DNA of 64,000 nt from Acidimicrobiaceae bacterium (GCA_030837965.1 JAUTXP010000058.1:1-64000), one strand, 5' to 3'; numbered from the stretch's first letter, positions 45,835 through 54,764 are shown. The notes: generated from the letters alone by a model not told the origin. Made by a program: numbers and translations.

Positions 45835-46928
45835 GACGGCACGGCCTGAGCCAGGACGTCCAGCCAACGCGACCGCGACCTGGCCAAGCCGAAGTCCTGC
45901 ACCCGCCTGCGACCGGCGGCTGTGAGCGCTGAGCGAACGGCCGAGTCGCGCACGACTCGGTCCGCGGCCGCGGCCACCATCGCGGGCTCCTTGCCCGCCA
46001 GCAGCAGGCCCGCGTCGCCCACCGTCTCGGGCACGGCCGCCGCGGCCAGCGCCACCACCGGGACCGAGTGGTGCATGGCCTCGAGCAGCGGCGCGCAGAA
46101 GCCCTCGTGCTCGGACAGGCAGACGTACACGTCGGCCGTGCGGTAGTAAGCGGCCAGCGCGCCGGTCGACACCGGCCCGGTGAACGACACCGCGCCCCGC
46201 AGGCCGAGGGTCGACACAAGGCCCTCCAGCGCGGCCCGGTACGCGTCGGCCGGAGCCCCTCCGACCAAGTGGAGCCGGGCGCCTGGGTCGTAGACCCTTC
46301 GATACATGGCGAACGACTTGATGACGTCGTGCTGGCACTTGTTGGCCGCGAGCCTGCCCACGAACAGCCAGTCCGTGCCGCCCTCGGCCTTGGCCGCGGT
46401 CAAGGCGTCGAGGGCCTCGGGCTCGACCTGGGCATCGAAGGCGTCCACGTCGATGAGCAGCGGGGCCACCTCCACTTGCCGATAGCCGACGCCGCGCAGT
46501 TGGGCCGCGTTGTAGTGCGAGACGGCCACGGCCAGCGCGGAGCGTCCGGCCAGGTCGCGCAGTTGGGCCTGGCCCCACTGCACGCCCCACGTGGCCGTCG
46601 GCTCCCACCGTTCGAGGTACTCGACGGGGGTGAGGTTGTGGTGGTTCAGCACCAGCGGCTCCCGCCTGCCTTTGACGAAGTCCGCCACCACCGATCCGAT
46701 GGCCATTTGATAGACGAGCACGTCGTCCCGGCCCGCAGGAAAGCGCTTCGTCCCGTAGTCGGTGAACAGATGAGAACGATTCTCATTCTCGAAACCGCCG
46801 CGCACGTGCTCGGTGAAGACCTCCGACTCCCCCCGCCCCGACTCCCGCCACAGCCGTTGCAACTCCACGGTGTGGGCCCCCACTGCGCCGGGCTCGAAGG
46901 TGGGGACGAACTGGTGGAGGTTGGCCAT
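45831..46928 (-). CDS. GT4-family glycosyltransferase (paralog of the upstream gene)
   Basis: A 365-residue GT4 enzyme. It starts MANLHQFVPTFEPGAVGAHT, has WLFVGRLAANKCQHDVIKSF at the donor-domain entrance and CLSEHEGFCAPLLEAMHHSV as the E-x7-E segment. Much of this wording is shared with the next gene upstream (HQFVPSFVPRDAIGTHT; LFVGRVAPNKCQHEVVKAF), so the two arose by tandem duplication. Its ATG overlaps that gene's stop by one base. Confidence 0.88.
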   Translation of the reverse strand: MANLHQFVPTFEPGAVGAHTVELQRLWRESGRGESEVFTEHVRGGFENENRSHLFTDYGTKRFPAGRDDVLVYQMAIGSVVADFVKGRREPLVLNHHNLTPVEYLERWEPTATWGVQWGQAQLRDLAGRSALAVAVSHYNAAQLRGVGYRQVEVAPLLIDVDAFDAQVEPEALDALTAAKAEGGTDWLFVGRLAANKCQHDVIKSFAMYRRVYDPGARLHLVGGAPADAYRAALEGLVSTLGLRGAVSFTGPVSTGALAAYYRTADVYVCLSEHEGFCAPLLEAMHHSVPVVALAAAAVPETVGDAGLLLAGKEPAMVAAAADRVVRDSAVRSALTAAGRRRVQDFGLARSRSRWLDVLAQAVPS

Positions 46929-48004
46929 CACCCCAACGACTTCAGCGCATCCACCCAGCGCTCGCGCACCCGCTCGGTGGAGAAGAAGGCCAGCCGCTCT
47001 TGGCCCGCGCCGACGAGCGCGTCCCGCACTGACGCGTCGCTCACGACCCGGTGGACCACAGCGGCCACATTCACCGGCGACTTGTCGGTCAGCAGCAGGC
47101 CGCCATCGCCCAGCGTTTCGGGCACGGCGGTGGCGTCGTAAGCCACCACCGGGAGTCGGTTGTGCATGGCCTCGAGCAGCGGCACGCAGAAGCCCTCGTG
47201 CTCGGACAGGCACACGAACACGTCGGCGGCCTGGAAGTGGGCGGCCAGGGCCTGCTGCCCGATGTTGCCCGTCAACGTGACCGCGCCCTCGAGGCCAAGG
47301 GCCTCGACGTACTGCTCGATGGCGGTCTTGTACGCGTGCGAGGACGACCCGCCGACCAGCGTCAAGCGCGCCTCCGCGTCGTACAGCGAGCGGTAGGCGG
47401 CGAAGGCCTTGACCACTTCGTGCTGGCACTTGTTCGGGGCCACCCGGCCGACGAACAGCCAGTGGGCACCCCGCTTGGCCGACAGCAGCGAGTTGAGCAG
47501 GCGGGTGTCGACGCCCTGGTCGAACGACTCGTAGTCCACGAAGATGGGCGCCACCACCGTCTTGGGGAAGCCGACCTCGATGAGCTCGTCCTCGTTGTAG
47601 GCGGAGTCGGCAAAGGCCAAGTCCGTGCAGCCGGACAGGAGCGGGATCTGCTGGCGCCCGTGGTCCAGCTCCACCCCCACGTGCGCCTCCCAGGGAAAGA
47701 AGAAGCTCGGCGGCGTGATGTTGTGGTAGTCGACCAGCTTGGGCTCGGGCCGGGCCAGCAGGTACTCGGCCATCTTGCTGCCGGTGGAGAGCTGATAGAG
47801 CAGCCATGTCCTCGGCCCGGACCGGGCCCCCGCATAGGACAGGTAGGGCCGCGTTTCACCCCGAGCGGCTTCGCGGGTCTCGCCGACATACAGGTCGGAC
47901 TCGATGCCCATGTCGTGCAGCAGCGCGCGCAGCGCTCGCGTGTGGGTGCCGATGGCGTCCCTCGGCACGAAGGACGGCACGAACTGATGGATGGCATCAA
48001 CCAT
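46928..48004 (-). CDS. GT4-family glycosyltransferase (paralog of the downstream gene)
   Basis: A 358-residue GT4 enzyme beginning MVDAIHQFVPSFVPRDAIGT, with LVGGSSSHAYKTAIEQYVE and CLSEHEGFCVPLLEAMHNRL in the donor domain. It is clearly paralogous to the gene immediately downstream. The methyltransferase-like gene upstream ends 11 bases before its ATG. The two paralogs may add related sugars in order, or form an alternating repeat unit; that is inference. Confidence 0.88.
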   Translation of the reverse strand: MVDAIHQFVPSFVPRDAIGTHTRALRALLHDMGIESDLYVGETREAARGETRPYLSYAGARSGPRTWLLYQLSTGSKMAEYLLARPEPKLVDYHNITPPSFFFPWEAHVGVELDHGRQQIPLLSGCTDLAFADSAYNEDELIEVGFPKTVVAPIFVDYESFDQGVDTRLLNSLLSAKRGAHWLFVGRVAPNKCQHEVVKAFAAYRSLYDAEARLTLVGGSSSHAYKTAIEQYVEALGLEGAVTLTGNIGQQALAAHFQAADVFVCLSEHEGFCVPLLEAMHNRLPVVAYDATAVPETLGDGGLLLTDKSPVNVAAVVHRVVSDASVRDALVGAGQERLAFFSTERVRERWVDALKSLG

Positions 48005-48015
48005 GGGCGGCGGTC

Positions 48016-49098
48016 TTACTCGGGGCGGTGGGCGGCCAACGCGTAGGAGGACGGTCCGAAGAGGAGGGCGTTCAGCCGCTCGATGTTGGCGTTGAGGACG
48101 CGGTCGCCCTTGGGCACCGGCGCCAGCGCGGCCCGGTCCGGCGGGCCGGCCACGATCTCGGACTCGGTCATGCCCCGTTGGGCCAGCAGGTGCTGCCACG
48201 TCTCCGGGTGCAGGGGCCTGCCCGGCGACAAGTCGACGTGGACGGGGGCGTGGGACTCGGCCCACGCCGCGGGATGCGTCCCCAACACGATGACCGTGCC
48301 ACCGGGTGCCACCTTGGTGGCGACCAGGTCGGCCAGTTGCAGTTGGGCACCAAGGGCCATGCGGTCCACGCATCCGGACAGGACGATGGCGGCCAGGGCC
48401 CCGTCGGGCAAGGCCCGCAGGTGGACAGCGGCCTCGTCCTCGCGCACCTCGTTCACGACATTCGGGCGCGGGCGGGGGTCAACGCCATAGGCGTCCACGC
48501 CCGCCTCGACCAAGGCGGCCAACAGGGCGCCGTCGCCCGCCTCTGCATGCAGCACCCGGCCGGTGGTGGCTTGAAGCCAGCGGGCCAGGGTGGGGGCCCA
48601 GTGCGAGAGGTCAGGCGCACTCGGCGGCTGCACGTCGCCATCGGCCGCGGCCCGCTGGGCGGCCACTGGCGAGGCCTGTTCGAGCACGTCGACCCGTTCG
48701 CCCAGCAGCCGAACGGCCCGCGTGATGGCGTGGGCGAAGGCGCTGGTCTGCTGGGCCACGTAGCGCAGGTACCAGCCCACGACCTTGCGGACGACCTTTT
48801 TGAAGATCGGCACGACGGGCCGGGACGACTCGACCGGCGCGATGACGTCGATGAACGTGGCCTGCTCGGCCCGGGTCAGGACCTGCTCGAAGTCGGCCTC
48901 CAACGCGTCGACCGGCGCGAAGCGGGCGAAAACGAGGTCGAGTTCGCGCTCCAGGTCCGCGGGGATGTCGCCGCTCTCGCGCTTGCGCTGCACCTCGGCG
49001 TCGATCTCGGCCAAGAGCTTTTGGTGGTCGATGGCCGGGGCGTGGGACGTGCCCCCGGTGGCGTCGGACGCGGCGCCGCGACCGTCGGTCGGGCTCAC
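48016..49098 (-). CDS. Methyltransferase-like protein with helical N-terminus
   Basis: A 360-residue protein. Residues 25-150 are helical (IDHQKLLAEIDAEVQRKRES, then KKVVRKVVGWYLRYVAQQ). Residues 185-330 resemble a Rossmann methyltransferase: GRVLHAEAGDGALLAALVEA, then AYGVDPRP. The usual GxGxG motif is reduced to AEAGDG, so SAM binding should be tested. The GTG start overlaps the wzt stop (GTGA). By position it could modify or help terminate the chain recognised by Wzt. A catalytically dead regulator is an alternative. Confidence 0.65.
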   Translation of the reverse strand: MSPTDGRGAASDATGGTSHAPAIDHQKLLAEIDAEVQRKRESGDIPADLERELDLVFARFAPVDALEADFEQVLTRAEQATFIDVIAPVESSRPVVPIFKKVVRKVVGWYLRYVAQQTSAFAHAITRAVRLLGERVDVLEQASPVAAQRAAADGDVQPPSAPDLSHWAPTLARWLQATTGRVLHAEAGDGALLAALVEAGVDAYGVDPRPRPNVVNEVREDEAAVHLRALPDGALAAIVLSGCVDRMALGAQLQLADLVATKVAPGGTVIVLGTHPAAWAESHAPVHVDLSPGRPLHPETWQHLLAQRGMTESEIVAGPPDRAALAPVPKGDRVLNANIERLNALLFGPSSYALAAHRPE

Positions 49099-50357
49099 GC
49101 CGCCCCCTCCTTCTTCGACTTCTCGATCGACGCTCGGATGCCCATGTACACGCCTCCTGCCGTCTTGTGCGGGTTCATCACCTCGAACTGATGCCGCTGC
49201 TCGCGCCAGTCGTAAACGGTCACCTCATCATGGGAGTGGATGCCGATGGTGAGGAGATAGGCCCCGTCGAGCAGAGGCACGGCGTCGGTCTCGAAGGTGA
49301 CCACGCCGGGGCCGTCCAGGATGCCCACCTCGATGCCGAGGAAGTCGGTGTTCGAGCCGAAGATCAAGTTGCCGTCGACGTCGTGGATGGCCAAGCCGAA
49401 CACGACGTCGTCCACCCGCTCGACGGCGTTGTAGGCCAGTCGAACGGCGAGCGGCTCGCCGGGCAACAGGTACCTGCGCTCCCCCGCGCCCGGGTGCTCG
49501 ACGCGCACCTCGGTGAGGCGCACCTTGAGATTGCGCTTCTCCTCCTGCGTGGGCGGGCGGTTCGCCTCCGGCTCGCCCTCGTCCGACGCGTCGCCGAGCT
49601 GCTCGACTTCCTCGAAGCGCTCGCCCTGCATGAGGTGCTCGCGGAACGACCGCACGGCCTCGCCGGGCGTGCCCAACCCCACCATGTGCCCGTGATCGAG
49701 CACCGCGGCCCGGTCGCAGATCTGGCGCACCAGGTCGGCCGCGTGGGTCACGAACACGATGGTCCGACCCTCCTTCTGGAAGCGCCGCACCCGCTCCAAG
49801 CACTTGCGCTGGAAGGCCTCGTCACCAACGGCCAGCACCTCGTCGACCAGCAGGATCTCCGGGTCCATGTTGACGGCCACTGCGAAGCCGAGGCGCACGT
49901 ACATGCCCGACGAATAGTGCTTCACCTGGTTGTCGATGAACTGCTCGAGTTCGGCGAAGGCAACGATCTCGTCGAAGCGCTTCTCGATCTCGCGCTTGGG
50001 CATGCCCAGGATGGACGCGTTGAGGAACACGTTCTCCCTGCCCGTGAGCTCAGGGTGGAAACCGGCGCCCAGTTCGAGAAGGGCGGCCAGCCTCCCCCGC
50101 ACCGCGATCTCGCCGTAGGTGGGCTGGAGGATGCCCGCCATGCACTTGAGCAGGGTCGACTTGCCCGAGCCGTTGTGGCCGAGGAGGCCGACGGTCTCGC
50201 CTTCGGCGATCTCCAACTCGATGTCGCTGAGGGCCCAGAACTCCTCGAACGGCACGCGGCCGAAGTGGATGGCCCGCTCTTTGAGCGACGTGTACTTCTC
50301 GTGGTAGAGCCGGAAGCGCTTGGACACGCGGTCCACGGTGATGGCGGGGACGGCCAT
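49095..50357 (-). CDS. wzt: Polysaccharide ABC transporter ATP-binding protein with Wzt C-terminal domain
   Basis: A 420-residue ATPase. Walker A is GHNGSGKST (about residues 60-68), the signature is YSSGMYVRLGFA, and Walker B is EILLVDEVLAVGDE. This is the TagH/RfbE type. Residues about 275-420 form the extra beta-sandwich Wzt domain (VRLTEVRVEHPGAGERRY ... ATYPE-like ending HKTAGGVYMGIRA), which in Gram-negative systems binds the modified end of the glycan before export. It follows wzm by 3 bases. Together they export a lipid-linked polysaccharide across the cytoplasmic membrane. Confidence 0.93.
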   Translation of the reverse strand: MAVPAITVDRVSKRFRLYHEKYTSLKERAIHFGRVPFEEFWALSDIELEIAEGETVGLLGHNGSGKSTLLKCMAGILQPTYGEIAVRGRLAALLELGAGFHPELTGRENVFLNASILGMPKREIEKRFDEIVAFAELEQFIDNQVKHYSSGMYVRLGFAVAVNMDPEILLVDEVLAVGDEAFQRKCLERVRRFQKEGRTIVFVTHAADLVRQICDRAAVLDHGHMVGLGTPGEAVRSFREHLMQGERFEEVEQLGDASDEGEPEANRPPTQEEKRNLKVRLTEVRVEHPGAGERRYLLPGEPLAVRLAYNAVERVDDVVFGLAIHDVDGNLIFGSNTDFLGIEVGILDGPGVVTFETDAVPLLDGAYLLTIGIHSHDEVTVYDWREQRHQFEVMNPHKTAGGVYMGIRASIEKSKKEGAA

Positions 50358-50360
50358 GTC

Positions 50361-51242
50361 CTACAGCTCCTCGGCGAAGTTGCCCTCGAGCTTGCCGAAC
50401 ACCCTGAGGGCGAAGACGAACAGCGCCAGGCTCACGGCGATCACGGCGCCAAGCTGCCCGAGGTACCAGCCCGGACTTGCGCCCGCTGGGAGGATGGGAA
50501 CGCCGTTCGGGTCGGTCTTGGCATAGATGGCCCGCTGGAAGGTGAGCACAATGGGCGTGATCGGGTTCAGGCGGTAGAGCCACGTGCGCGAACCCAGACG
50601 GTCGGCCACCAAGCGGTACTGGTACACGATCGGCGTGCCCCAGAACCAGGCCAGCAGGGCCAGCTCCAAGAGGTGCTGCGTGTCGCGCAGGTAGACGTTG
50701 ACCGCGGCGAGGAGGATGCCGAGGGCGCACGTGAAGAGGAGCAGGGCGAGGAGGGCCACGGGGACGAGCAGCAGGAAGCCGGGCGACGGCGGGTACCGGA
50801 AGAACAACAGGGCCAGCAGCATCACCGCGCCTTGCAGCACGAAGTGCACGAGCGACGCGCCGACCGCGGCCATGGCCAGGATCTCGCGGGGGAAGGCCAC
50901 CTTCTTGACGATGGCCGCATTGCCCACGATCGAGCCCGTCGCCCCGGGCAGGCCGGTGGAGAACAGGTTCCAGACGAGCAGGCCGGACAGCAGGTAGATG
51001 GCGAAGTTGGGGATGCCCGCCTTGAGCACGAGCTGGAACACGACGTAGAACACGACGAGGTACAGGGCCGGGTTCAGCATCGACCAGACGAAGCCCAGGA
51101 TGCTGTTCTTGTACTTGACCTTGAGCTCTTTGCGGACCAGGCCGACCAGCAGTTCCCGGTAACGCCAGATGTCCGCCATCCGTCGTCGAACGGAGACGCG
51201 GTTGGAGATGACTCGCGTGGAAGGGGTGCCGGTAGGGCTCAT
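50361..51242 (-). CDS. wzm: Polysaccharide ABC transporter permease
   Basis: A 293-residue ABC-2-type permease with six membrane helices. ELLVGLVRKELKVKYKNSIL and GFVWSMLNPALYLVVFYVVF are the family N-terminal motif. Amphipathic N-terminal sequence precedes the first helix, as in Wzm/TagG. An in-frame Met at residue 22 is another possible start. It is the first gene of the minus-strand run to 44629, divergent from a membrane-protein gene 72 bases away. Confidence 0.92.
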   Translation of the reverse strand: MSPTGTPSTRVISNRVSVRRRMADIWRYRELLVGLVRKELKVKYKNSILGFVWSMLNPALYLVVFYVVFQLVLKAGIPNFAIYLLSGLLVWNLFSTGLPGATGSIVGNAAIVKKVAFPREILAMAAVGASLVHFVLQGAVMLLALLFFRYPPSPGFLLLVPVALLALLLFTCALGILLAAVNVYLRDTQHLLELALLAWFWGTPIVYQYRLVADRLGSRTWLYRLNPITPIVLTFQRAIYAKTDPNGVPILPAGASPGWYLGQLGAVIAVSLALFVFALRVFGKLEGNFAEEL

Positions 51243-51314
51243 GGGAGCGCCCGCGATGCTACTGACGGGGCAGGGCCGCGACCAACCTCCTCGGCCCGCT
51301 ACCGTCGCCGTCTC

Positions 51315-52544
51315 GTGAGCGTCAGGGCCGGGCTGAGCGCGCTGCTTGTCGGGGTCATGGCCTTCGCCGTCTTCGCGTCCTCACCGATCAAGACAGTGTC
51401 GGACTCGCGCTGGGCCCTGCCTGCGGCCATCAGCCTGGAGCGCCACGGCGACCTGAACCTGGACGAGTACCGCCCGATCATCCATCGCGAGGCCGACTAC
51501 GCCGTGCGGCAGGCCAAGGGCCACACCTATTACTTCTTCCCCTACGGCACGTCGGTCCTGATCACTCCAGTGGTGTGGCTGGCCGACGTGGCCGGCGGCC
51601 GCCAGATGGAGGCCACTGCCCAACGCCGCCGGGTGGACCAGTGGGACAAGACGCTGGGGTCGCTGGTGGCCGCCTTGGCCGTGGCCGTGCTGTTCCTCGT
51701 GGCCTTCGAGGTGCTGGGCTCGTTGGTCCCCGCGCTGTGGGCCGCGGCCGTGTTCGCGTTCGGGACGGCGGCTTGGTCGACCGCCTCGCGCGCCTTGTGG
51801 ATGCACGGCCCCGACATGCTGCTGCTGTCCATCGCCTTGCTGCTCGCGCTGTGGTCGAGTCGGCGACCCGCCTTGGCCGGCGTGATGGCCCTGCCCTTGG
51901 CGTTCGCCTTCGTGGTGCGGCCCACCAGCGCGGCGGCCGTCGTGTGCTTCGGCGCCTGGGTGGTGTGGCAGCGTCGTCAGCAGGTGCCCGTGTTCGTGGG
52001 CATCGGCGTGGTGGTGGGTGTGCTCTTCCTGCTGGCCAACAAGGCCATGTTCGGGATGTGGCTGCACCCGTACTACGAGCCCAACCAGTTCGGCCGCAGT
52101 ACCACCTTCTTGGAGGCGTTGGCCGGGAACCTGGTGAGCCCGGCGCGTGGCCTGTTCGTGTTCAGCCCGGTGTTCCTGCTCGTGGCCTGGCGGCGCAAGC
52201 GGCTGAACCCGTTGGAGTGGGCCGCGGCGGGGACGGTGGTGCTCCACCTCATCCTCATCTCGCGGTTCCAGCACTGGTGGGGCGGCTACTCCTACGGGCC
52301 GCGGCTGTTCAGCGACGTGGTGCCGTTGCTCGTGTTCCTGCTTCTGCCGGTGCTGGTCGACCTGCGCCAGGACTTCTGGCGGCGCTGCGCCTTCGTCGTC
52401 CTGCTGACGGCCAGCGTGTTCATCAACTGGCGGGGGGCGACCTCTGACGGGCCGTGGCAGTGGAACTCCGAACCTGTCAGCGTGGACGTGAAGCCTTCGC
52501 GGCTGTGGGACTGGACGGATCTTCAATTCCTGCGAGGCTGGTAG
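51315..52544 (+). CDS. Polytopic membrane protein, GT-C-like
   Basis: A 409-residue protein with about ten helices. VSVRAGLSALLVGVMAFAVF is the first helix, followed by an outer loop with acidic residues (SDSRWALPAAISLERHGDLN). The pattern resembles uncharacterised GT-C-type proteins near actinobacterial glycan genes. GTG start at 51315. Longer in-frame extensions upstream run through the divergent wzm gene and are not credible. The J-domain gene follows after 4 bases. Substrate unknown. Confidence 0.72.
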   Translation: MSVRAGLSALLVGVMAFAVFASSPIKTVSDSRWALPAAISLERHGDLNLDEYRPIIHREADYAVRQAKGHTYYFFPYGTSVLITPVVWLADVAGGRQMEATAQRRRVDQWDKTLGSLVAALAVAVLFLVAFEVLGSLVPALWAAAVFAFGTAAWSTASRALWMHGPDMLLLSIALLLALWSSRRPALAGVMALPLAFAFVVRPTSAAAVVCFGAWVVWQRRQQVPVFVGIGVVVGVLFLLANKAMFGMWLHPYYEPNQFGRSTTFLEALAGNLVSPARGLFVFSPVFLLVAWRRKRLNPLEWAAAGTVVLHLILISRFQHWWGGYSYGPRLFSDVVPLLVFLLLPVLVDLRQDFWRRCAFVVLLTASVFINWRGATSDGPWQWNSEPVSVDVKPSRLWDWTDLQFLRGW

Positions 52545-52548
52545 GGCC

Positions 52549-52887
52549 ATGCCCACGCTGTACGACGTGCTCGGCGCATCGCCCGACGCGTCGTTCGAGA
52601 CGCTGCATCGGGCCTACCGGGCCCGCGCCCGCCGGCTGCACCCGGACATCGCCCAGCCGCAGGGTCAGGCCGAGGAGGCCATGCGCGAGTTGAACGAGGC
52701 GTGGGCCGTGCTGCGCGATCCGGCCAGTCGGGCGGAGTACGACCTGACGCTGTCGGACGAGGACCTGCTGCCTTGGGTCACCGGGCCCCGCTGGGGACGG
52801 CGGGCGCCCATCCTGGTGGTGCTTGCCGTACTCATGGCCATCTTCATCATCACGGCCTACGTGGCCGTGCCCACGACCGGGCGGTGA
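52549..52887 (+). CDS. Small DnaJ-domain protein with C-terminal membrane anchor
   Basis: A 112-residue protein. Residues 3-65 are a J domain (LYDVLGASPDASFETLHRAY) with the HPD tripeptide in RLHPDIAQ, needed to stimulate DnaK. A C-terminal hydrophobic segment, PILVVLAVLMAIFIITAYVA, anchors it, facing the cytoplasm. It starts 4 bases after the preceding membrane-protein gene, so the pair is probably co-translated. It is not a full DnaJ, having no zinc or C-terminal domains. Confidence 0.83.
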   Translation: MPTLYDVLGASPDASFETLHRAYRARARRLHPDIAQPQGQAEEAMRELNEAWAVLRDPASRAEYDLTLSDEDLLPWVTGPRWGRRAPILVVLAVLMAIFIITAYVAVPTTGR

Positions 52888-52921
52888 GCGGTCGAGGGGT
52901 GCGGTGGGTGTGCGTCAGGAC

Positions 52922-53770
52922 TTAGTCCTCGGCCACGCAGCGGTTCCGCAGCACGCCCACGCCTTCGATCTCCGTCTCGACCACGTCGCCGGGCTTGAGA
53001 AAGACGGGTGGGCGGCGGGCCACGCCCACGCCCGCGGGCGTGCCGGTGAGGCACACGTCGCCGGGTCGCAAGGTCATGACCGACGACAGCAGCTCGACCA
53101 GGTGGGGCACATCTACGACCATGTCGGAGGTGGACGAGTCCTGCATCACCTCGCCGTTGACCCGGCAACTGATGCGGAGGCTGAGCGGGTCGGGCAGCTC
53201 GTCCAGCGTCACCAAGGCCGGGCCGAGCGGGCAGAAGGTGTCGTAGCTCTTCCCCAGTGAGAACTGGCGGCTGGCCGCCATCTGGACGAAGCGCTCGGAG
53301 ATGTCCTGCGCGCACATGAAGCCCCGCAGTGCGCCGAGGGCCTGCTTGGCCCCGATGTTGCGGCCGGTGTCGCCCATGACGAAGGCCAATTCGGCCTCCC
53401 AGTCCGTGGTGCCCTCGCCTCGGGGCAGGACGACGTCGTCGTACGGGCCGTTGATGCTGGACGGGAATTTGGTGAACACGGCCGGGATGGGCCGGATGTC
53501 GGCGCCCGTCTCGGCTGCGTGGCCTCGGTAGTTGACGCCGATGGCGAAAACGGACGACGGGCGGGGCACGGGCGGGCCCAGGTGGACCTGGTCGAGCGGC
53601 GTGCCGCCCGTGAAGGCGCCCACCTCGTGCAGGTTGACGATGGCCTCCCAGTGGGCGACCAGCGCTTCCATCGGCCAGTACGGGATGGCGTCGCCGGACA
53701 GCTCGTTGACGTCGTAGACCATGTCGTCGACGAGGAGCCCGGCTCGACCGCCCGCGTTCACGAAGCGCAT
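52922..53770 (-). CDS. Fumarylacetoacetate hydrolase-family enzyme
   Basis: A 282-residue protein with the FAH C-terminal fold. FAIGVNYRGHAAETG opens the catalytic domain, the metal-binding Glu pair lies in TDWEAELAFVMG, and a further ligand in CAQDISER. GDVCLTGTPAGVGVARRPP and KPGDVVETEIEGVG complete the family signature. Members hydrolyse or decarboxylate beta-diketo acids in catechol or amino-acid catabolism; this substrate is unknown. It lies downstream of clpP but beyond a strong hairpin, so it probably has its own promoter. Confidence 0.9.
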   Translation of the reverse strand: MRFVNAGGRAGLLVDDMVYDVNELSGDAIPYWPMEALVAHWEAIVNLHEVGAFTGGTPLDQVHLGPPVPRPSSVFAIGVNYRGHAAETGADIRPIPAVFTKFPSSINGPYDDVVLPRGEGTTDWEAELAFVMGDTGRNIGAKQALGALRGFMCAQDISERFVQMAASRQFSLGKSYDTFCPLGPALVTLDELPDPLSLRISCRVNGEVMQDSSTSDMVVDVPHLVELLSSVMTLRPGDVCLTGTPAGVGVARRPPVFLKPGDVVETEIEGVGVLRNRCVAED

Positions 53771-53814
53771 ATGTCAATCATGCATGCTCGCTGCCGCCGC
53801 CCGTGGCGTGCTGC

Positions 53815-53867
53815 CGTTCTCGTCGTCCTCAGTCCCGCTCCCAGGCGTGGGCGGGACGACGAGAACG
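53815..53867. terminator. Long hairpin after clpP, member of a dispersed palindrome family
   Basis: CGTTCTCGTCGTCC (53815-53828) pairs perfectly with 53854-53867. Inside, CCCGC (53834-53838) and GCGGG (53851-53855) are also complementary. It is positioned to end the minus-strand clpP transcript. Its arms and its AGGCGTGG loop word match the element at 17667-17717. Confidence 0.7.
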
Positions 53868-53902
53868 TGAGGCGGTGGACCCCCGCGTAAAGCGAGTCCG
53901 GG

Positions 53903-54484
53903 CTACGGGGTCAGGACGTCGGCCTGGGAGGCCCGCTCGATGACCCGGTCGATGAAGCCGTACTGCAGGCCCTCCTCGGCCGTGAACCAGCGGTCCCGGT
54001 CGGAGTCGGCCTCGATGCGCTCCACCGACTGGCCGGTGTGGAAGGCGATGCGCTCGGCCATCTGCCGCTTGGTGTAGATGATCTGCTCGGCGTGGATGGC
54101 GATATCGGCGGCCTGGCCCTGGAACTGGCCGAGGGGCTGGTGCATCAAGATGCGGCTGTGGGGCAGGGCGAAACGCTTGCCCGCCGTGCCCGCGCACAGG
54201 AGGAACTGGCCCATGCTGGCGGCCAGGCCCACGCAGACCGTGCTCACGTCGCACGGCACGAACTGCATGGTGTCGTAGATGGCCATGCCGCTGTAGACGG
54301 AGCCGCCGGGCGAGTTGATGTAGAGGCTGATGTCGCGGTCGGGGTCCTCGGCCGCCAACAGCAGGAGCTGGGCGCAGATGAGGTTGGCGGTGACGTCGTC
54401 CACCTGGGTGCCGAGGAAGACGATGCGCTCCTTCAGGAGGCGCTGGTAGATGTCGCTGGACCGGTCGAGCATCAACTGGGACAT
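53903..54484 (-). CDS. clpP: ATP-dependent Clp protease proteolytic subunit
   Basis: A 193-residue ClpP peptidase with catalytic triad Ser90 (GLAASMGQ), His115 (ILMHQPLG) and Asp164 (DSDRDRWF), and [12 protein letters not shown] lining the active site. With ClpX or ClpC it degrades tagged proteins, including SsrA-tagged ones. Many actinobacteria carry clpP1-clpP2-clpX together. Here a single clpP stands between a hairpin and a divergent tRNA gene, so this may be an additional paralog; that cannot be settled from the window. Confidence 0.96.
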   Translation of the reverse strand: MSQLMLDRSSDIYQRLLKERIVFLGTQVDDVTANLICAQLLLLAAEDPDRDISLYINSPGGSVYSGMAIYDTMQFVPCDVSTVCVGLAASMGQFLLCAGTAGKRFALPHSRILMHQPLGQFQGQAADIAIHAEQIIYTKRQMAERIAFHTGQSVERIEADSDRDRWFTAEEGLQYGFIDRVIERASQADVLTP

Positions 54485-54556
54485 GGGTCCAGGCTAGTGC
54501 CCGTCCGCCCTTACTCGTCCCCGGCCGGGCGGCGGCGGCTGGCACACTGGACGGGC

Positions 54557-54638
54557 GCGGGCGTGGCGGAAGTGGCAGACGCGCCAGGTTTAGGTCCTGG
54601 TGGGGCGACCCGTGGGAGTTCGAGTCTCCCCGCCCGCA
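54557..54638 (+). tRNA. tRNA-Leu (anticodon TAG)
   Basis: Acceptor arms GCGGGCG (54557-54563) and CGCCCGC (54631-54637) pair over 7 bp. The anticodon arm CCAGG-TTTAGGT-CCTGG gives TAG, reading CUA leucine codons. A long variable arm, as in class II tRNAs, and a T loop GTTCGAG are present. The discriminator is A at 54638; the CCA end is not fully encoded. Confidence 0.96.
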
Positions 54639-54684
54639 CCCTCTCAGCAGCCCCCGGCCCCAACCACCCCCCCTCCAAGCACGT

Positions 54685-54727
54685 CTGGAGGACATAGCTA
54701 GCCGTATCGGGTAGCTATGTCCTCCAG
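54685..54727. terminator. Perfect 16-bp palindrome between convergent genes
   Basis: CTGGAGGACATAGCTA (54685-54700) pairs with TAGCTATGTCCTCCAG (54712-54727) around an 11-base loop. It lies between the plus-strand tRNA-Leu and the minus-strand O-methyltransferase and probably terminates both. Its right arm is shared with 10205-10218. Confidence 0.72.
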
Positions 54728-54764
54728 TCCGGCGAGCGGGGGCGGGGGCAGGGGGCGGCGACGG

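Noticed and set aside
49167-51314. Extended N-terminus of the plus-strand membrane protein at 51315
   Set aside because: The extension lies wholly antisense to wzt and wzm and is low-complexity; the GTG at 51315 directly precedes the first membrane helix.
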